From an uncultured delta proteobacterium (lineage in GTDB: Bacteria; Myxococcota_A; Bradymonadia; REDH01): a DNA stretch of 18,560 nt. Shown one piece after another: positions 5,901-14,068 of the stretch. How positions within the stretch are numbered: the first letter of the stretch is position 1; the number at the start of each line of letters is the position of its first letter. The position numbers were made by a program, and so were the translations under genes. Location of the stretch: positions 1 to 18,560 of the forward strand of contig CAIWGR010000155.1 in assembly GCA_903912275.1 (NCBI GenBank), in the 5' to 3' direction. A model generated the notes under the pieces. It saw nothing but the letters and a program-made list of their open reading frames with translations. It ran no database searches and had not been told where the DNA came from.

Positions 5901-8440
5901 CGCCGAACCGGCGGCTTGGCCGCTGCGGGTTCACCGCTCGGGCCTTTGCAGGTCTGAAGCGTCGTGGTGACCAACGCGTAGGGCGAAGGGTAGCGCGTCA
6001 CATCGGCGAGCTCACCGCGCGCCGTTTCGGCTGTCCATGCGCAGAGGAGCTCGGCCGCGCGTTGCGCGGCCGCTGCGCTCTCGGAGGACAGAAGCGCCGA
6101 TGCTGCGGCCTGCCACGAAGGCACGCCCGACCGCGCCAGCACGGTCGCTGCTGCCAGCCGAACCTCGTCTGCTTCGAGTCTGTCGGCGGTCACCCGCTCT
6201 GCAAATCGCCGCTGCGCTTCGGTCAGCTGCCGGCCCATAGCGAAGAGGAGCGCTCGCCGTGCGGAAGGCTCCTCCTGGGTGATTGAATCGAGTGCCAGCC
6301 AGCCGTCGTCCGCTACCTCCAGCGTGGGTCGGTAGTCGGCGAGAAAGGCGAGCCGCTCCCGCTCCGTTGTGCCCGCCACCCAGGCCACAAGCCCCTCGGG
6401 AAGCGCTGCGCTCAGCTCTGCTCCGCGGGCCAGAATACGGATGAGCGAACCGCGCGTTTCGGTCCATCTCTCCTCCTGCAGTAGCGCCAGACAGTCGGCC
6501 ACCGGCAGCCGGAGAAGCGGCTCGCGCGCGAAGAGCTCTGCGGCACGCATCCGGACTGTCGGGCTCGGGTCGCGGAGCCCTGCCGTGAGCAGCGCAGAGG
6601 CCTCGTTGCGCTGCGCCTCCGAGGCTCCGCGCCAACGGGCGATGGCCTCCAGCGCCGTGACCCGCACCCACTCGTTGTCGGCGTGGCGCGCGAGCTGCGC
6701 TACCTGCTCACGCCGATCGGCAATGGCGAGGGCGCCGACGAGCGCAATTGCGACGCGGCGGTCACCAGCAGCCTCCGCCGTCAGCAGCCGGTCGATCAGC
6801 GCGATGGTCTCGTCGGCGGTAGGTCCTGGCGCAAGCGCCCGTTGGTGGCGCGAGAGGTTGAGCGCCATCGCGAGCCACTCCGCCCGCTCCGATGCGATGC
6901 CCTCCAGTGCCTGCTCAAGCACCGCTGCCAGCAGGGTCGGCGAGTTGGGCGGAAGCGAAGCCATTGCGGCCTTGCGCACCGTCTGGCTTGGAGAGCGAAG
7001 CAGCCGCAAAAAGGCCTCGTTGCCCTCTTCCGTCGGCGTCCGCGCGACCAGCGGCAAGAGCCTGACGTCGGGCGCGCCATCGCGGAACTGCGCAAGCACG
7101 ACGGTCAATGCAGCGTCGGAGAGGTGGCGGTTCGTTCGGCTCCAGGTGCCGATGCTCTCGTCGTCTAGCACCCCCTCCACCGCGAGGTGAGCCAGCATCT
7201 CATCGCCACCCTCAAACTCGAGCGCGGCCAGCACCAGTACGGCCTGCCGTTCCGCCAGTTCATCGCGCAGCGCCCGCTCGAGGTGGGGCAGCAGCGCAGG
7301 GCCTGCAGTACCAAGCCAGCGGATGACCACGCTGCGCTCGCCCGAGCTGCGCGCCCGCTTGAGCAGCGGCAGCAGCACCCGCTCAAAGATGGCCTCGACC
7401 GGCTGCGTGTCGAGCTCCGTCACGGGGCGCAGGGTCGATACCAGCAGCGGCCGGTTCCCCCGCTTGGAGAGAACCTCGACGGCCGTACAGCCGCCGCTCA
7501 CCTGCGATGGAGCCCGCACGGTTACCGTCGACCCGGGCGCCACAACAATCCGGCGCGTGACCTCTCCGAAGTGGAGCAGAAAGCTACCCTCCGCCGACCC
7601 GGCAGGAAGGCCGAGCGTCATGCCGTCGAGCGCAACGCCATCGACCATCTTAATGACGGCGAACTCGCCTGCAGGGTTGTCTCGGCTCGGGGCCCAGACG
7701 GTGTCGTCGCGGTTGTCGTGCAGGGCCGTCGCGGCGTTCGGCGCACCCAGTCCCGCGTCGGCATGCGAGACCCACGAGACTGCCCCATCGAGCGCGAACC
7801 GGTCCAGCACCACTGCAGCCTCGGGGCGAGCAACGGCCGCATCGAGGCGACCCAGCGAGGCGCGATGGAGGGGCTTCGGGAGCGACGAGCCGCCGACCAC
7901 CGAAGGGTGCAGCCAGAGTCGCCCGGAGCAGGCTGCGAGACGGCGGTCGGCCTCTGCCACAACCACCTCCATGCGGCCATCGCCATCGCTGTCGAGCAGC
8001 TGCCACGAGGCGCCCGCGCCCGCTTCCGAACGTCCTGAACGCCACAGCACATCGCTGCCACCATCGCGTCGGTGCGACGGACGGAGCAGGGCAGAGAAGC
8101 GGGCCTCTTCGGCCTCTTCGCCAACGGCGATTTCCACGCCGACCAGCGGGCCGCCGGTCACCTCGGGGAGCCACGACAGCGTCGCACGCCAGCCCTCGCT
8201 CGATGCTGCGAAGGGCAGCGCAATCTTCGCCGCCTCCACGCCGCCCGACGAGACCAGTGCGGTCGAATGACCGCTCGCATCCGCAACCACCCGAACCCGC
8301 CAGACGGTCGTGCCCTCCACGAATTCGGCCGTCGTCAGCGTCGTTGCCGTCTCGGCCGTCACACTCCGCTCGCCACTGGCAGCGGCGCGGGGCAGCAGGC
8401 CCATCAGGAGCAGCAGCGCCGCCGCCACGAACCGCCTCAT
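5897..8440 (-). CDS. Exported HEAT-repeat protein with an N-terminal beta-rich region
   Basis: From the ATG at 8440 the protein is 847 residues. It begins MRRFVAAALLLLMGLLPRAAASG, a clear signal peptide, so it is probably periplasmic or extracellular. Residues about 30-340 are beta-like. They include LLDSDGDGRMEVVVAE (148-163), a Ca-binding-loop/VCBS-like motif, and a stretch around 235-310 (ALHDNRDDTVWAPS...) that resembles a discoidin-type galactose-binding fold. From about 350 to the end, repeated helical pairs such as LRDPSPTVRMRAAELFA, DNEWVRVTALEAIARW and SPSQTVRKAAMASL are HEAT repeats. HEAT solenoids bind proteins; the partner is unknown. The frame stays open upstream to 8806, but that part is low-complexity antisense of the NUDIX gene. 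The start overlaps the NUDIX stop (ATGA), so the pair is coupled. Confidence 0.85.
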   Translation of the reverse strand: MRRFVAAALLLLMGLLPRAAASGERSVTAETATTLTTAEFVEGTTVWRVRVVADASGHSTALVSSGGVEAAKIALPFAASSEGWRATLSWLPEVTGGPLVGVEIAVGEEAEEARFSALLRPSHRRDGGSDVLWRSGRSEAGAGASWQLLDSDGDGRMEVVVAEADRRLAACSGRLWLHPSVVGGSSLPKPLHRASLGRLDAAVARPEAAVVLDRFALDGAVSWVSHADAGLGAPNAATALHDNRDDTVWAPSRDNPAGEFAVIKMVDGVALDGMTLGLPAGSAEGSFLLHFGEVTRRIVVAPGSTVTVRAPSQVSGGCTAVEVLSKRGNRPLLVSTLRPVTELDTQPVEAIFERVLLPLLKRARSSGERSVVIRWLGTAGPALLPHLERALRDELAERQAVLVLAALEFEGGDEMLAHLAVEGVLDDESIGTWSRTNRHLSDAALTVVLAQFRDGAPDVRLLPLVARTPTEEGNEAFLRLLRSPSQTVRKAAMASLPPNSPTLLAAVLEQALEGIASERAEWLAMALNLSRHQRALAPGPTADETIALIDRLLTAEAAGDRRVAIALVGALAIADRREQVAQLARHADNEWVRVTALEAIARWRGASEAQRNEASALLTAGLRDPSPTVRMRAAELFAREPLLRLPVADCLALLQEERWTETRGSLIRILARGAELSAALPEGLVAWVAGTTERERLAFLADYRPTLEVADDGWLALDSITQEEPSARRALLFAMGRQLTEAQRRFAERVTADRLEADEVRLAAATVLARSGVPSWQAAASALLSSESAAAAQRAAELLCAWTAETARGELADVTRYPSPYALVTTTLQTCKGPSGEPAAAKPPVRR

Positions 8441-8889
8441 CGCGGGCCCCCGCTGCGGAGCGGTCGGAGTGGCGCAGCCTTCCCCGTCGCTCGAAACTGC
8501 AGGTAGTCCTGCAGGATGAGCCCGTGGTCGAAGGCCAGCGTCAGCCCGCTGAGTTCTGCGATCGCAAACGCGCGTGCCGATGCCGCGTCGTCGCCTCCGA
8601 CGGGTTCGCCTGTGGCCTCCGCCACAAAGACAATCCCCACCGTGTGCCGACGCGGGTCGCGCGCGGGATTGCTGTAGACGCCTAACAGCGCCGTGAGCCT
8701 CACCTCGAGTCCCGTCTCTTCGCGCGCCTCGCGGATGCATGCGTCCTCTACGGTCTCGCCCACCTCCACAAAGCCACCCGGAAGCGCCCAGCCGAGCGGT
8801 GGCCAACGACGCTCGATGAGCACGATACGGTCGCCAGGAAGCTCAATGATGGCATCGACCGTCGGATCGGGCGTCGGATGGGGGAGCAT
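8437..8889 (-). CDS. NUDIX hydrolase, ADP-ribose pyrophosphatase-like
   Basis: The ATG at 8889, preceded on the minus strand by AGAGGAAG, gives a 150-residue protein. A complete NUDIX box (Gx5Ex7REUxEExGU) runs from Gly39 to Leu61, with REAREETGL at 53-61 holding the metal-binding glutamates. NUDIX enzymes cleave nucleoside diphosphates linked to another group. The upstream WALPGGF and the downstream YSNPARDPRRHTV block, plus the closing FDHGLILQDYL, resemble small ADP-ribose or NADH pyrophosphatase-type members; the substrate is not settled. The stop TGA overlaps the start of the HEAT-repeat gene. It is transcribed divergently from the CPBP membrane protein gene, 68 bases away. Confidence 0.92.
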   Translation of the reverse strand: MLPHPTPDPTVDAIIELPGDRIVLIERRWPPLGWALPGGFVEVGETVEDACIREAREETGLEVRLTALLGVYSNPARDPRRHTVGIVFVAEATGEPVGGDDAASARAFAIAELSGLTLAFDHGLILQDYLQFRATGKAAPLRPLRSGGPR

Positions 8890-8897
8890 GCTTCCTC

Positions 8898-8926
8898 TTG
8901 AGGCGGTTGCCCGCCATCGGTAGTCG
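8898..8926 (+). promoter_or_regulatory. Possible promoter of the CPBP membrane-protein gene
   Basis: TTGAGG (8898-8903), a 17-base spacer and TAGTCG (8921-8926) fit a weak sigma-70 arrangement. It lies in the 68-base gap between the divergent NUDIX and CPBP genes. If used, it favours the GTG at 8958 as start because an upstream TTG at 8898 would fall inside the -35 box. Confidence 0.3.
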
Positions 8927-8957
8927 GTTTGCCAACATCTCTCCAGAAGCCTCCTGC

Positions 8958-9800
8958 GTGACCGAACACACCAAGCAGCTCCGCCCGCTCGATGCGCTCC
9001 GGCGCTCCATCCAAGCCACGCGCGATGAGGCCGATGCCAGCCGGATCTCACCGCCGCCGAGCGCTGCTGCGGGACCGCTGCTGATGCTTGTCGTCGCCGG
9101 TGTCGCGCTTGCGATGACCGACGCGGTGGGTGGCGCCAGCGACTGGGCGGCCCTCGCACGCCTGCTCGCCGGGCTCGGCGCGACCGACGCGGCCCGCGAG
9201 GTCGCCGCTTGGATGCGTGAGCCAGTCTCGGGGAGCAACCACCGGCTCATCTACTGGGCGCTCAACTGCCAGCTCTGGTACCTGCTCCTGCCGCTCCTCT
9301 GGGCCACCGCAGCCGCCCGGATCCCGATGCGCCAGCTTGGTCTCGGCGTCGGCCGCCTGCGCGCGCATCTGCCAGCCTACGCCACCCTCGCGCTGCTGCT
9401 CTTCCCGCTGCTGCTGCTTGTCTCCGGCCAGCCCGCCTTCCTTCGGGTCTATCCCTACTTCGACCCACTCCCCGGCGCGCCGCTCTGGCCCGACTTCTGG
9501 CGCCTCGAGCTCCTCTACTTTGCCCAGTTTGCAGCCGTGGAGTTCTTCTTCCGCGGCTTTCTCGTGCAGGGGCTCCGCTCCACCTTCGGGTATGCCTCCA
9601 TCTATGTTTCGCTGCTGCCCTACTGCATGATTCACTTCGGCAAGCCGCTGCCCGAGGTGCTCGCCGCCCTCGTCGCAGGGCTGGTCCTCGGTCACCTGAG
9701 CCTGGCCTCGCGCTCCATCTGGCCCGGTGTATCGCTCCACATTTTTGCGGCCGCCACGATGGACCTCGCCGTGCTCTGGCGGAAGGGTCTCCTCGGCTGA
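8958..9800 (+). CDS. CPBP-family intramembrane protein (CAAX protease/bacteriocin-processing type)
   Basis: From the GTG at 8958 the protein is 280 residues with roughly six to seven hydrophobic segments (about 40-54, 98-118, 138-156, 184-198, 211-225, 234-249, 255-275). It carries the CPBP core: FAAVEFFFRGFL (Glu195, Arg199), YCMIHFGKP (His226) and GVSLHIFA (His261). The family contains Rce1-type CAAX endopeptidases and many bacterial members of unknown substrate. The first glutamate of the usual EExxxR motif is Val194 here, and the residue four after His261 is Ala rather than Asn. This matches a common 'EFFFRGF' subgroup and makes peptidase activity uncertain. The start is a choice: TTG at 8898 would add 20 unconvincing residues, and no strong ribosome binding site decides. 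Confidence 0.85.
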   Translation: MTEHTKQLRPLDALRRSIQATRDEADASRISPPPSAAAGPLLMLVVAGVALAMTDAVGGASDWAALARLLAGLGATDAAREVAAWMREPVSGSNHRLIYWALNCQLWYLLLPLLWATAAARIPMRQLGLGVGRLRAHLPAYATLALLLFPLLLLVSGQPAFLRVYPYFDPLPGAPLWPDFWRLELLYFAQFAAVEFFFRGFLVQGLRSTFGYASIYVSLLPYCMIHFGKPLPEVLAALVAGLVLGHLSLASRSIWPGVSLHIFAAATMDLAVLWRKGLLG

Positions 9801-9817
9801 CAGGTTGCACGCGCCCC

Positions 9818-9846
9818 TTGACGGCGCGGCCTCTGCCTTCTAGACC
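9818..9846 (+). promoter_or_regulatory. Promoter of tRNA-Leu
   Basis: TTGACG (9818-9823, five of six to the -35 consensus), a 17-base spacer and TAGACC (9841-9846) lie just upstream of the tRNA. The predicted start, near 9853, is about eight bases before the mature 5' end. Confidence 0.55.
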
Positions 9847-9860
9847 GCCGTTCCCCATCT

Positions 9861-9944
9861 GCGCGGGTGGTGGAATTGGCAGACACGCAGGATTCAGGTT
9901 CCTGTGGCTTCACGGTCGTGCGGGTTCGACCCCCGCCCCGCGCA
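9861..9944 (+). tRNA. tRNA-Leu, anticodon CAG
   Basis: The 84-base sequence folds as a class II tRNA. The acceptor stem is GCGCGGG (9861-9867) with CCCGCGC (9937-9943), followed by discriminator A at 9944. The D region has the leucine-type GGTGGAATTGGCAGACACG. The anticodon stem is CAGGA/TCCTG (9888-9892 and 9900-9904) around the loop TTCAGGT, so the anticodon CAG is at 9895-9897 and reads CUG. A long variable arm precedes the T arm GCGGG-TTCGACC-CCCGC (9920-9936). The 3' CCA is not encoded (CTA follows), so it must be added by the nucleotidyltransferase. Confidence 0.97.
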
Positions 9945-9952
9945 CTACTTTT

Positions 9953-9984
9953 CGAGGCGGCTTCGGCCGCCTCGGATCGTTTTT
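9953..9984 (+). terminator. Rho-independent terminator after tRNA-Leu
   Basis: A perfect nine-pair stem, CGAGGCGGC (9953-9961) with GCCGCCTCG (9966-9974), closes a TTCG tetraloop. Five bases later comes a run of five T (9980-9984). The other strand has A rather than T after the stem, so it terminates the tRNA transcript and not the convergent lipoprotein gene. Confidence 0.8.
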
Positions 9985-10006
9985 GCTGCCGCGAACCGTT
10001 CGCGGG

Positions 10007-11722
10007 CTAGAGGTCGCCTTCGCCCGGGGCCACCTGCACGGGCGCCGGAGGCACGAGCTGGAAGGAGACGCTGCCCATGAGCGTCGTCTCGCTCCAGCCG
10101 AGCGTCCCGTCGCCCCGCTCCAGCCAACGCACGGCCTCCACTGCCTGCTGGGCCTGCTTGGCCTCGTCGGGCTTCAGAGAGCCGATCTCTTTGAAGTGGT
10201 CCATCAGCTCGGTCGCGGTCTCCGCAATCCTGCCGCCATTCAGATGCAGGTCGGCGACGGGTGCCTCGGCGTCAGCCTTCGCATTGAGCATGGCACCGAC
10301 CGTGGATTCGGGCACGGTGCCGACCGTGATTACAGCGTGGTCATCCTTCTGCATCAGCGAGATGCGATAGATGAGGATTCGGAAGTCGACCCGCGTGTAA
10401 GGCGAGTTGAGGTCTGCGGTTCCATCCGCGCCCCGCTTCTTGAACTCGGCCTGCAACTGCTTGGCGAGATCGACGCCCTTTCCTGTCGGAGCGCCAATCA
10501 TCACAGCCGCGTCGACGAGCGGGAACATGCCGGCCATCCGGATGCCGAACAGCGCGATGGCCGCCTCGCCGCTTGCGATCTTCATGTTAAGCTCGATCCG
10601 AGACTGATATGCCGCCTTTGCTCCGCTGATCAGCGCCAGCGCCTTTGCCGTATCTGGGCAGCTGTTGGCCTCGGCCGGAGCATCAAAGAGCCCGAGAAAC
10701 TTCCGCAGGTCGAGGTGGCCAGCTCCGTAGAAGAGCGCCTCCTCGGTGCCTGGAAGCGATGCGCCTCCCGTCGGCTGCAAGAGGGACTTCCAGGTCTCTG
10801 CGCCGCGGTCGCTGAACTGCGCCCGGAACTTCGACTGTACCGCAAGCCCGCCCGTCGCACCGTTGGCAACCGAGAGTGTCACCGCGCTCATCCAGGGCAG
10901 CGTCGCAGACATCCGCTCCACGATCTCGCGGCACATCGTCCGTTGCGCGGCGTCACGGTAGGGCGCCGTCGGCGCGCTGTCGGCAACCAACCTCCCTGCG
11001 CTGCCATTGCCATACCGAACCAACGCGTCGGTGAGGCGCGTGAGCGCCCGCGTCCGCACGAAGCTCAGCGTCTGCGGCTCCGCGCCCGACGAGTCGGCAA
11101 GCAGCGCGCGCCCCTCGCTCGTCTCCCAGAAGGGCGCGTCGCCCGCTCCACGGAAGAGCGCCCGCAGGTCGCCATCGGTCGCCGTAAGCGCGGGCATGGT
11201 CGCAACGTTGACCCGCCCGAATGCGAAGCCATCCTTCACACCGATGTCGACGGAGAAGTCGGAAGAGACAGGCACCCGCGTGAAGTCCGCCCCGGCGAGC
11301 CGATAGGTCGAAGGCTTGAGGTCGGGCTGACGCGCCAGCACCGACTTCACGGTCTGCGCAAAGGCCGCCGCGTCCGATACCTTGAAGATGAAAATGGGAC
11401 CTGAAGTCAGCACCACAACAGCATTGGTCGCCTCTCCGTCGACCCCCGCCCGCGCCAGCGCAGCAGGGTCGTCCGGGTCAAACCCCAGCGTCTGCCTCAC
11501 GCCGTCCGCCCGTACCAGATCCAGCAAACCCGACCCGCCGGCCCGGTCGAGCAGGTCGCTCACCTGCTTGTCCGGCCGATTCAGAAAGAGGGCATCCGCC
11601 GACGCCGGGATGGCATCGCGGATGTCGTCCCAGGCGAGCGGGCGATCGTCCGGCGACTGGCCGCCTCCGCAGCCGGTGATGACGAGGAGCAGGGTGACAA
11701 GTGTCAGAAGACGGTTCAGCAT
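10007..11722 (-). CDS. Large putative lipoprotein of unknown function
   Basis: The 571-residue product starts MLNRLLTLVTLLLVITGCGGG: a short signal peptide with lipobox VITGC, so Cys18 is predicted to be lipidated. The residue after Cys is Gly, not Asp, which by the E. coli sorting rule would allow outer-membrane export (inference). The body is soluble and alpha/beta. Early blocks are IPASADALFLNRPD and TLGFDPDDPAALARAGVD; a later segment, SGPIFIFKVSDAAAFAQTV, is like the repeated substrate-free folds seen in DUF3352-type proteins. I do not recognise the family with confidence. Two cysteines beyond the lipobox (in TMCREIVE and NSCPDTAK) could pair. It follows ridA by eight bases on the same strand, so they are probably co-transcribed. 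Confidence 0.85.
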   Translation of the reverse strand: MLNRLLTLVTLLLVITGCGGGQSPDDRPLAWDDIRDAIPASADALFLNRPDKQVSDLLDRAGGSGLLDLVRADGVRQTLGFDPDDPAALARAGVDGEATNAVVVLTSGPIFIFKVSDAAAFAQTVKSVLARQPDLKPSTYRLAGADFTRVPVSSDFSVDIGVKDGFAFGRVNVATMPALTATDGDLRALFRGAGDAPFWETSEGRALLADSSGAEPQTLSFVRTRALTRLTDALVRYGNGSAGRLVADSAPTAPYRDAAQRTMCREIVERMSATLPWMSAVTLSVANGATGGLAVQSKFRAQFSDRGAETWKSLLQPTGGASLPGTEEALFYGAGHLDLRKFLGLFDAPAEANSCPDTAKALALISGAKAAYQSRIELNMKIASGEAAIALFGIRMAGMFPLVDAAVMIGAPTGKGVDLAKQLQAEFKKRGADGTADLNSPYTRVDFRILIYRISLMQKDDHAVITVGTVPESTVGAMLNAKADAEAPVADLHLNGGRIAETATELMDHFKEIGSLKPDEAKQAQQAVEAVRWLERGDGTLGWSETTLMGSVSFQLVPPAPVQVAPGEGDL

Positions 11723-11730
11723 GGGGCGTC

Positions 11731-12117
11731 CTACGACGGAATGAGCGCGATGGCGTCGATTTCGACCTTGGAACCCCGCGGGAGCGCCGACACCTGGATG
11801 GTCACGCGGGCGGGGAAGGGCGCAGTGAACTTCTCGGAGTAGACCGCGTTGACCGCGGCGAAGTCACCGAGGTCGATGAGGAAGATGGTGGAGCGTACCA
11901 CGTCGGCAAAGGTGCAGCCGCCAGCCTTGAGGATTGCCTCGAGGTTCGAGAGCACCAACCGCGCCTGAGCCGCAGTATCGCCCTCGAGGAGCGCTCCGGA
12001 GATGGGGTCGAGCGGGATCTGGCCCGAAACATAGAGCATACCGCCCGCGGCGATCGCCTGGCTGTAGGGGCCGATCGCGGCAGGGGCGTCAGCGGTCTGA
12101 ATCACGGTCTTGCTCAT
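11731..12117 (-). CDS. ridA: RidA family reactive imine/enamine deaminase
   Basis: RidA hydrolyses reactive 2-aminoacrylate and related imines made by PLP enzymes, protecting them from damage. The protein is 128 residues, the normal length. Conserved positions are visible: IGPYSQAI (Tyr18), YVSGQIPLDP, and FPARVTIQV with the catalytic-site Arg104 (Arg105 in E. coli numbering). VEIDAIA with Glu119 follows. The arginine marks the true RidA subgroup. The ATG at 12117 has GGAG about five bases upstream. An upstream ATG at 12150 would add eleven poorly fitting residues. The lipoprotein gene follows eight bases downstream. Confidence 0.95.
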   Translation of the reverse strand: MSKTVIQTADAPAAIGPYSQAIAAGGMLYVSGQIPLDPISGALLEGDTAAQARLVLSNLEAILKAGGCTFADVVRSTIFLIDLGDFAAVNAVYSEKFTAPFPARVTIQVSALPRGSKVEIDAIALIPS

Positions 12118-12145
12118 CGTTCTCCGAAGGAATGAAGGGTGGCCG

Positions 12146-12174
12146 AGCATGGTTCACGGCACCATGATCGTCAA
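12146..12174 (-). promoter_or_regulatory. Possible promoter of ridA
   Basis: On the minus strand TTGACG (12174-12169), a 17-base spacer and CATGCT (12151-12146) would start transcription about 22 bases before the ridA ATG. The -35 matches five of six; the -10 matches three of six. Confidence 0.4.
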
Positions 12175-12249
12175 GGATGTTGGCGGGCTAGCGCTCTGCG
12201 TCATCGAACAGTGTTGCAACGGACGCTTCTCTTGTCCTACTCCCGCCGC

Positions 12250-14049
12250 ATGCAAACTCCTCTCTCTGTTGTGACCGGGGCCGACCTCGATGCTCTCTGG
12301 CGTTCCGCTGCATCGATGTATGCAGCGTCCGAGGCCTTCCGCTTCCACGAGGGCGGCCTCTGGCGCTCGCTCACCTATGCCGAGGTCGACGACAGCATCG
12401 ACGGGTATGCCGCCAGGCTGGCTGAGGTTGGCGTCAAGCCCGGAGACCGGGTCGCCATCGCCGCCCACCTCGGCAGACAGGCGGTCCTCGCAGACCTCTC
12501 GGTCACCCTCTCGGGCGCAGTCAGCGTGCCGCTGCCGCCCGGTTCGACGGCCCGCCAGCTCGCGATGATGATCACAGACTCGGGCGCCTCCACCCTGATC
12601 GTCGAGTCGCTCGAACAGCTCGAACGGCTTGAGTCGGTCGCCGCCGAATTGCCCTCGCTCACTGCCGTGCTGCTCCTCGCAGGCCAGCCACCGGCGACCT
12701 CCTCCTGGCCTGTCCGCCTCTTCACCGAGGTCGATGGCGCCGATGGTCGCTCGCGCGCCGCCATCGGTCCGCAGGCGATCGCCACCCTTGCCTACACGCT
12801 TGGCACCACCGGCCGCCCGCGCGCCGTCATGGTCTCCCACGACAACCTGGTTGCCGCCAGCGCGAGCTGTGCCGAGGCCCTCGCGGTCTGCTCCACCGAC
12901 CGCCAGCTCGTCTTTCATCCGCTGGCCCACATCTTTTCGCGGCTCCTCCTCTGGACCGCCCTGCGGAACGGCGCCTGCACCATCCTCGGTCGGGGTTCGT
13001 TCAGCGTCATGGCGGACCTCGCCGAGACAAGGCCGACCATCTTTGTCGGCGTCCCGATGGTCTACGAAAAGGCCATGGCCTCCTTCGTCTCAGACATGGT
13101 GGGCCAGGGGGCGCTCCGCCGGCGCGCCCTCGATGCCGTTCGTGCGCTCGGGCGGGTCGACCGAGACGCCGAGAGCGGTTGGTTCAAGCGCCAACTCGCG
13201 CTGCTGGTCGCGTCGCCGCTTCAGCGCCAGCTCCGCGAGCGGCTCGGCGGCCGCATCCGCCTGCTGATCTCGGGCGGCGCGCCTCTCACTGCGGCGACCG
13301 AGGAGCTCTTCGACGGCTGCGGGCTCCCCATTTTGCAGGGGTACGGTCTGACCGAAGCCTGCTCCGCCGTCACCCTCAACCGTCCCGGCTCGCACGAGGT
13401 CGGCACCGTCGGCCCGCCGCTGCCCGGCGTCGAGGTCAAGTTCGACACCGATGGCGAACTGCTTGTCCGCGGCCGCGCCGTCGCTGCGGGATATTGGAAC
13501 CTGTCGGGCGCGGAGTCCGTCATCGTCACCGACGGCTGGCTGCGGACCGGAGACATCGCCGAACTTCTTCCGAGCGGGGCCCTTCGCGTTACGGACCGCA
13601 AGAAGGACATCATCGTCACCGCCTCCGGCCGACGCGTTTCGCCCGTCAGGGTCGAGGCGGCCCTGCGCGAGATCCCGCTCGTCGGCCACGCCTTCGTCGA
13701 TGGCGAGGGGCGCCCTGAACTGGTCGCGCTCGTCGCTCTGGACCCCGAAGCGGCGCTCAACTGGGCCGCAGATCGCGGGCTGGGAAGTTTGAGCCTTGCC
13801 GAACTGACGCGGCAACCGAGCCTCTTTGCTGCGCTCCGCGAGGCCATTGATGCCACCAATCGCGAACTCGAGCCCGCAGAGGCTGTCCGCCGCTTCGCCA
13901 TTCTCGAGAGCGGATTTGACGCTGCGTCTGGCGAGGTCACGCACACAATGACAAATCGCCGCAGCTTCATCACCCGCAAATACAGGGCGCTCCTCGACGG
14001 ACTCTACGACAGCGCCAAGACCGCCTCCCGCCCCGCCGTCAGGGTCTGA
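12250..14049 (+). CDS. AMP-dependent synthetase, long-chain acyl-CoA synthetase-like, with atypical motifs
   Basis: The 599-residue protein has the layout of long-chain acyl-CoA synthetases, which activate fatty acids through an acyl-AMP. Seen: the P-loop-like motif YTLGTTGRPRAV (182-193), GYGLTEACS (364-372), GWLRTGDIAE (429-438), and DRKKDIIVTASGRRVSP (449-465). The P-loop usually reads YTSGTTGxPKG; here Ser is Leu184, Lys is Arg191 and Gly is Ala192. Near the C-terminus, where long-chain enzymes have TPT(L/M)K, the protein has THTMT, so the adenylation lysine is Thr568. It may be a divergent ligase, or be weak or inactive. ATG 12250 lacks a clear ribosome binding site; the frame remains open to 12139, but the extra residues do not look family-like. 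Upstream ridA is divergent. Confidence 0.88.
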   Translation: MQTPLSVVTGADLDALWRSAASMYAASEAFRFHEGGLWRSLTYAEVDDSIDGYAARLAEVGVKPGDRVAIAAHLGRQAVLADLSVTLSGAVSVPLPPGSTARQLAMMITDSGASTLIVESLEQLERLESVAAELPSLTAVLLLAGQPPATSSWPVRLFTEVDGADGRSRAAIGPQAIATLAYTLGTTGRPRAVMVSHDNLVAASASCAEALAVCSTDRQLVFHPLAHIFSRLLLWTALRNGACTILGRGSFSVMADLAETRPTIFVGVPMVYEKAMASFVSDMVGQGALRRRALDAVRALGRVDRDAESGWFKRQLALLVASPLQRQLRERLGGRIRLLISGGAPLTAATEELFDGCGLPILQGYGLTEACSAVTLNRPGSHEVGTVGPPLPGVEVKFDTDGELLVRGRAVAAGYWNLSGAESVIVTDGWLRTGDIAELLPSGALRVTDRKKDIIVTASGRRVSPVRVEAALREIPLVGHAFVDGEGRPELVALVALDPEAALNWAADRGLGSLSLAELTRQPSLFAALREAIDATNRELEPAEAVRRFAILESGFDAASGEVTHTMTNRRSFITRKYRALLDGLYDSAKTASRPAVRV

Positions 14050-14068
14050 ACAACGCATCGCAGGTTTT

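Noticed and set aside
8441..8806. Upstream extension of the HEAT-repeat frame
   Set aside because: It is Arg/Gly-rich, overlaps the NUDIX gene, and would bury a clear signal peptide that begins at 8440.
9818..11404. 528-codon plus-strand frame across tRNA-Leu and opposite the lipoprotein gene
   Set aside because: It includes a tRNA and a terminator, and its composition is that of an antisense shadow. The lipoprotein has a convincing lipobox and start.
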